Positions 6,584 through 10,128 of a stretch of 10,128 nucleotides of DNA are shown here, one piece after another. The notes under the pieces were generated by a model that was not told where the DNA came from, searched no databases, and saw nothing but the letters and a program-made list of their open reading frames with translations. Within the stretch, counting starts at the first letter, position 1. Each line of letters begins with the position of its first letter. The DNA is from Bacteroidota bacterium (lineage in GTDB: Bacteria > Bacteroidota > Bacteroidia > Bacteroidales > Bacteroidaceae): the NCBI GenBank assembly GCA_023458215.1, contig JAEXAJ010000034.1, positions 1 through 10,128 on the forward strand. Direction: 5' to 3'. Position numbers and translations under genes: made by a program.

Positions 6584-7501
6584 TTAGTTGTTCAGATACA
6601 GCAAGGTGCTGCCTTCGATGGGATAATTATGCTCTTTTCCATTGTTATCAAAACAGAAGTAGACGGCTCCCAAATTGAATACCTTCTTGGAATCATCGTA
6701 GCTTCCCAACGGATAAGCAGCAAGATTATTAGAAAGATTTCCATAGACAGAACCGAAAGACTTCCAGTCGCTGTTGGCTTCGGGGCCTGCACCGTTTACC
6801 ATCTTCCAACCTAATTTCATGCCGGAGATATAATATCCGCCAGGATAAGTCTCACCGTCCAACTCGATATAAGGAGGATCAAAATCGTCGGCAAGAAGAC
6901 CTTCTACACCAAACAGAGACTCAAAGTAAGAGTTGTCATAAGGGCTTTTAAAGCGATATTTGTCAAGGTCGGGATGCTTTTCCACCGTAATACCAGTCAA
7001 CTTAATGCCAGCGGCACCAAATGCTTCAAACATATTGTCGACCAGCATGGCATTAGTGCTTACCACTTCCCAAACCAACGGACATATTATGTTAAGCGTC
7101 AAGTTTGGAATACCGTACGGGGTGCTGTCCACAGCAGAGAGAGCCAGCGTGTAGGGCACATCACGCTCCATATTCTGATAAGTAACCGTAATCTTAGATT
7201 CTGTCACACCATCAGCAAAGCTTACTTCAGTAGGAGCCGTGAAAATACCTGCGGCATTCTCGCCGGGAGTAACCGTAATCTGTACAGTAGCGGCTCCCGA
7301 ACTTACTGTGCGGAATACACTGACCTCGAAAGAGCCCGATGTTTCAGTCATCGTTATACTGCTTGACTGACTGGAAGGGAAAAAGACGCCTTGTCCGTCG
7401 GCAGCGGCACCGGGATTCCAGTCGATGTCGTCAGAACAAGCTGTCATGGTCAGGCCACATACGGCCATGACCAAAAGCAGATTATTAAATATCTTATTCA
7501 T
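6584..7501 (-). CDS. Surface lipoprotein in the SusE / glycan-binding position (unit A)
   Basis: A 305-residue predicted lipoprotein. I place the start at ATG 7499-7501 rather than the TTG two codons upstream, because MNKIFNN is a standard basic n-region. The signal peptide ends at LTMTAC, with Cys22 as the lipidation site. Residues about 35-120 form an Ig-like or Calx-beta-like beta domain (EVSFADGVTESKITVTY at 92-108). A second beta-rich part carries YRFKSPY at 182-188 and ends at LYLNN. It follows the SusD gene by 31 bp and is last before two hairpins. It matches the unit B lipoprotein in order and landmarks, but the sequences have diverged strongly, most of all in the C-terminal half where ligand binding would be expected. 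No catalytic motif is seen. Glycan binding is inferred from position. Confidence 0.8.
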   Translation of the reverse strand: MNKIFNNLLLVMAVCGLTMTACSDDIDWNPGAAADGQGVFFPSSQSSSITMTETSGSFEVSVFRTVSSGAATVQITVTPGENAAGIFTAPTEVSFADGVTESKITVTYQNMERDVPYTLALSAVDSTPYGIPNLTLNIICPLVWEVVSTNAMLVDNMFEAFGAAGIKLTGITVEKHPDLDKYRFKSPYDNSYFESLFGVEGLLADDFDPPYIELDGETYPGGYYISGMKLGWKMVNGAGPEANSDWKSFGSVYGNLSNNLAAYPLGSYDDSKKVFNLGAVYFCFDNNGKEHNYPIEGSTLLYLNN

Positions 7502-7532
7502 ATACAAATTCTATTAAAAGTTAGTTTGTTGG

Positions 7533-9161
7533 TTAATTGTTGCCTGGTGCATACTCTCCTATCGGAGTAGGACGTGTAGGAATGGCACCTGAAGGATCGG
7601 GATTGTTCTTACCCTGAAGAGCTATGTTTGAATCCACTTCAGTCTTAGGAATCACCAATGTCCAGTTGGGCTTCACTCCTTTACAGTTTATCTTGAAGAG
7701 ATCCTTTATATAGTTGGTTCCCTCATAGTTTTGGATTACATCTGGTTTCAGACGCTTGGCAGTGGGAAATGCAGTACCTTCACCCCAAAACTCGATGCGC
7801 ATCTGCTTCAGTACCTCAAGCTGGAAGGTACGCAAGTCACTTGCCTTGCAGTTGTAATCCGGCTGACGGTATCGTTTCATAAAGTCGTTCAGCAACTGTA
7901 CGCCTGCCGCCACATTTTGGCTGGCTCCTACAGCTTCAGCTTCTATGAAGTACATTTCTTCCACACGCATTACAGGAATGTCGGCAGCGGCACCAACGGA
8001 GTAAGTCTTATGGTCACCACTTACGCAGCGGAACTTCAGCGAAAAGTAGTCGGGCTGTTCGGCTAACCACGCATCGCCTTGCACTGATTGATAATCGTAT
8101 ATGCTTCTGTCCGGATCGAGGAAAGAGTACTTACGGAAATCGGTGTCAGCTATCCCATCATAGAGCGAGCGTGCTATCTGAGGCTTCGACAATGATGCAT
8201 AGCCCCAATCGGCCTCACCGGAAATATGCCCTACGAAATTGGCAAGATTACTCATATTGGAGGCAGTGGGGTGGAAATACCACATCCATGAAGAAGTGGC
8301 AGCATTGAAACCTGTGGTAGGGTTATGCCACTGTGCAGAGGTCATAGGCGTTGCACCCGACGCGTCGATAGCCTTGCGGGCATACTCGGCCGCCTTGGCA
8401 TAATTTTCATCCCACATATATACCTTAGCCTTCAAACCATATACCACAGCCAAGCTGGGGAAGTTTTTGGTAGCAGGCGTATAGTCTGTCAAGCCGATTT
8501 CGGCCTTATCAAGATCAGAAAGTATGAAAGCCATCATCTCCTCGCGGGTTGCACGCGGGTTGTTTTTAGCAATGTCGTTGGTAGTCGCTTCAGTCACGAT
8601 GGGCACTGTAAGTCCCAATATTTTGCTGCAATCGGTGTAGATGTTTTCCACCGGTTCGAAAAGCGCCATCAGTGTATAATAGTCCAAAGCACGGAAGGCA
8701 TGAGCCATACTTCCATATCCACGCATTTCATCGGAAATGGTGGGGTCGGTAACATCAACTACTGCTATCACATCATTAGCAGACTTGACGAACTTATACA
8801 AGGCAAAGTAAGGTAGGTACGAATAATAAGTGTTATCGCCCATTTCGTTGCTTGAACAGTAGGGATTCCACCAATCATAACCAGCCTCTGTGGCAACAAT
8901 ATCACCCAGAAGTTCGGACTGAGCCAACATCAACGAGGGGTAAGCGATGTCAGTTTCGTGAGTTTGCTTTCCGTACACCAGATAGCCTTGCACCATCTGT
9001 GACGGCAGACCATTGATTGAAGCCTCAAGCGCTGAAGCCGAAGCACCGATTTGCTCGGAAGTTGCGGTAGAGTTTTCAGGGAAAATCTCTTCTATACAGC
9101 TGGTTAGTACCGTAGTCGATACCACCATAGCCGAAAATAGTTTGAATATATTTTTTTTCAT
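7533..9161 (-). CDS. SusD/RagB-family outer-membrane lipoprotein (unit A)
   Basis: A 542-residue SusD-like protein starts at ATG 9159-9161, with a signal peptide ending in TVLTSC (Cys22 lipidated). Family landmarks are AFRALDYYTLMALFEPVENI near 155-174, the VYGLKAKVYMWDENYAKAAE helical-repeat segment near 240-259, PVMRVEEMYFIEAEA at 396-410 and QMRIEFWGEGTAF at 453-465. Compared with the unit B SusD, the C-terminal motifs align well while the N-terminal capture region is largely different, as expected for pairs that bind different ligands. It lies 24 bp after the SusC gene and is followed closely by the glycan-binding lipoprotein gene, so the three are very probably cotranscribed. It should act as the lid on the unit A SusC barrel. 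Confidence 0.95.
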   Translation of the reverse strand: MKKNIFKLFSAMVVSTTVLTSCIEEIFPENSTATSEQIGASASALEASINGLPSQMVQGYLVYGKQTHETDIAYPSLMLAQSELLGDIVATEAGYDWWNPYCSSNEMGDNTYYSYLPYFALYKFVKSANDVIAVVDVTDPTISDEMRGYGSMAHAFRALDYYTLMALFEPVENIYTDCSKILGLTVPIVTEATTNDIAKNNPRATREEMMAFILSDLDKAEIGLTDYTPATKNFPSLAVVYGLKAKVYMWDENYAKAAEYARKAIDASGATPMTSAQWHNPTTGFNAATSSWMWYFHPTASNMSNLANFVGHISGEADWGYASLSKPQIARSLYDGIADTDFRKYSFLDPDRSIYDYQSVQGDAWLAEQPDYFSLKFRCVSGDHKTYSVGAAADIPVMRVEEMYFIEAEAVGASQNVAAGVQLLNDFMKRYRQPDYNCKASDLRTFQLEVLKQMRIEFWGEGTAFPTAKRLKPDVIQNYEGTNYIKDLFKINCKGVKPNWTLVIPKTEVDSNIALQGKNNPDPSGAIPTRPTPIGEYAPGNN

Positions 9162-9185
9162 ATTATTATTATCTATGTTTTAGGT

Positions 9186-10128
9186 TTAGAACTCAAATGT
9201 CACACCACCGAAGATAGTACGCATCGGCGAGTAATAAGTGGCGTTAGTAGTCTCGTCGTATGACTGACGCGGGTCGAAACCTTTACGCTTAGACCAATAG
9301 AACACGTTCTCGGCTGACATGTATAGGCGTAATGAGCTGATAGCCATTTTCTTTGTCCATCTGGAAGGTAGCGTGTAACCCACGTTGATGTTCTGAATAT
9401 TCAGGAAACTGGCATTGGTCAGGAAACGTGTGGACATTGCTGCCGAATACTCGTCATTGAGCTGGAAGCGCGGGATATTGCTGCCCGTGTTCTCGGGAGT
9501 CCAGGATTTCAGCAAGTCCTTGTGGTAATTGTAACCAGTCGAACCTGTAGGTGAGGACATGAAATAGGCATACGTACCGTCATACTGCTTGCCGCCAATC
9601 TGGTATGTGAAGTTGATGCCAAAGTCCACACCATATACTTTCAGTTTGGTGCCGAAACCACCATACACCTTGGGAATGGAGGTCTCTTCAGTGATATAAT
9701 AATCGGCATTAGCATAAATTTTGGTAGTTTCACGCCCAGTGACGTTACCGGCGTCATCTTTGGTATTCCGATACCACAGGGATTCACCATTTTCATCCAC
9801 TCCGGCATATTCCTTCATGCGCCATGTAAACATGGGCAGGTCTTCAGCGATAAAGACGCTACCACTGGAATAACCTTTATATCCCTTGCCGTCGGCAGTG
9901 TACTCGGTAGAAATCTGCTTGTCAGGGTCGAGCATCGTAAGACGATTCTTTAGTGTAGAAATATTGAGATTAACGTCCCATGTGAAGTTACGAGTGTCGA
10001 AGATGTTCACGTTGAAGTCCATTTCCACACCGCTGTTCACCATGTTACCCACATTGTCGAAGTAGGAAGAGTAGCCCAGAGAGGGAGCTACAGAGAATGA
10101 GAACAGCATGTCCGAAGTCTTACGTCTA
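9186..10128 (-). CDS. SusC-like TonB-dependent transporter, C-terminal part (unit A; 5' end outside window)
   Basis: The frame is open to the right edge and ends at TAA 9186-9188, giving 313 visible residues, about the last third of a SusC protein. The ATG at 10107-10109 is internal: the preceding in-frame codons read RRKTSD, matching NRKTSDML in the unit B transporter. Only C-terminal barrel is visible: paired strand and loop signatures such as VYGGFGTKLKVYGVDFGIN, FTYQIGGKQYDGTY, LNIQNINVGYTLP and KGFDPRQSY, ending in the terminal aromatic FEF typical of outer-membrane barrels. The unit B SusC has the same landmarks in the same order (VYGGFGTSLDFYGFDF, KGLDPRQGY), so they are paralogues. 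Whether this copy has a full N-terminus cannot be seen. Confidence 0.93.
   Translation of the reverse strand, partial: RRKTSDMLFSFSVAPSLGYSSYFDNVGNMVNSGVEMDFNVNIFDTRNFTWDVNLNISTLKNRLTMLDPDKQISTEYTADGKGYKGYSSGSVFIAEDLPMFTWRMKEYAGVDENGESLWYRNTKDDAGNVTGRETTKIYANADYYITEETSIPKVYGGFGTKLKVYGVDFGINFTYQIGGKQYDGTYAYFMSSPTGSTGYNYHKDLLKSWTPENTGSNIPRFQLNDEYSAAMSTRFLTNASFLNIQNINVGYTLPSRWTKKMAISSLRLYMSAENVFYWSKRKGFDPRQSYDETTNATYYSPMRTIFGGVTFEF

Noticed and set aside
7499..7507. Upstream TTG at 7505-7507 as the start of the unit A lipoprotein.
   Set aside because: The ATG two codons later gives a normal signal peptide, and TTG starts are uncommon next to a usable ATG.
8325..8816. A 163-codon plus-strand frame opposite the unit A SusD gene, and similar long antisense frames elsewhere.
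   Set aside because: They lie wholly antisense to genes with clear family motifs, and their translations show no recognisable domain.
9151..9158. Run of eight A bases (minus strand) just after the start codon of the unit A SusD gene, considered as a slippage-based phase switch.
   Set aside because: Eight A's in an A/T-rich lysine-asparagine leader is common in Bacteroides, and nothing else in the sequence suggests slippage control.
1..10128. CRISPR arrays, insertion sequences, tRNA or rRNA genes.
   Set aside because: I saw no spaced direct-repeat array, transposase motifs, terminal inverted repeats or structural RNA signatures.

Overview
The window looks like chromosomal DNA from a gut-type Bacteroidota, most likely Bacteroides. 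The evidence is two SusC/SusD outer-membrane pairs with lipoprotein-box signal peptides, A/T-rich leaders without strong Shine-Dalgarno sequences, moderate GC content and short intercistronic gaps. The species and the imported glycan cannot be read from the sequence.

Layout from left to right. Positions 1-443 (+) hold the 3' part of a MarC-family membrane protein gene. It converges on a minus-strand block that fills the rest of the window, with a terminator hairpin at 446-479 between them. The block reads from right to left. Unit A is the C-terminal third of a SusC-like transporter (9186-10128), a SusD-like lipoprotein (7533-9161) and a small lipoprotein in the SusE/surface glycan-binding position (6584-7501), ending in two hairpins at 6514-6576. 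A 472-bp A/T-rich gap (6112-6583) follows. Unit B is a second SusC-like gene (3061-6111), SusD-like gene (1437-3032) and lipoprotein (562-1401). The units share gene order and matching protein motifs, so they are probably an old tandem duplication that has since diverged. No glycoside hydrolase, sulfatase, lyase, sigma/anti-sigma pair, two-component regulator or recombinase is present.

How the genes work together: in such units SusD and the lipoprotein capture glycan at the cell surface, and the SusC barrel, capped by SusD, imports it using TonB energy. MarC is unrelated to this system.

The most interesting point is the start of the unit B SusC gene. The frame is intact through the last part of the N-terminal carboxypeptidase-regulatory-like domain, the TonB-box-like segment, the plug and the barrel. 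It lacks a recognisable signal peptide and most of the N-terminal domain. SusC-like sequence ends abruptly near 6036 and is replaced by A/T-rich sequence with no credible ribosome binding site or consensus promoter, downstream of a terminator. An intact body without a head is what a silent cassette of a SusC 'shufflon' should look like, in which site-specific inversion inside the 5' coding region gives different SusC bodies one expressed promoter and N-terminus. The adjoining gap carries an unusual cluster of TACCA/TGGTA repeats and a small reading frame that shares eight bases with the SusC junction region. The recombinase and expressed partner would lie outside the window, so the cassette interpretation is an inference.
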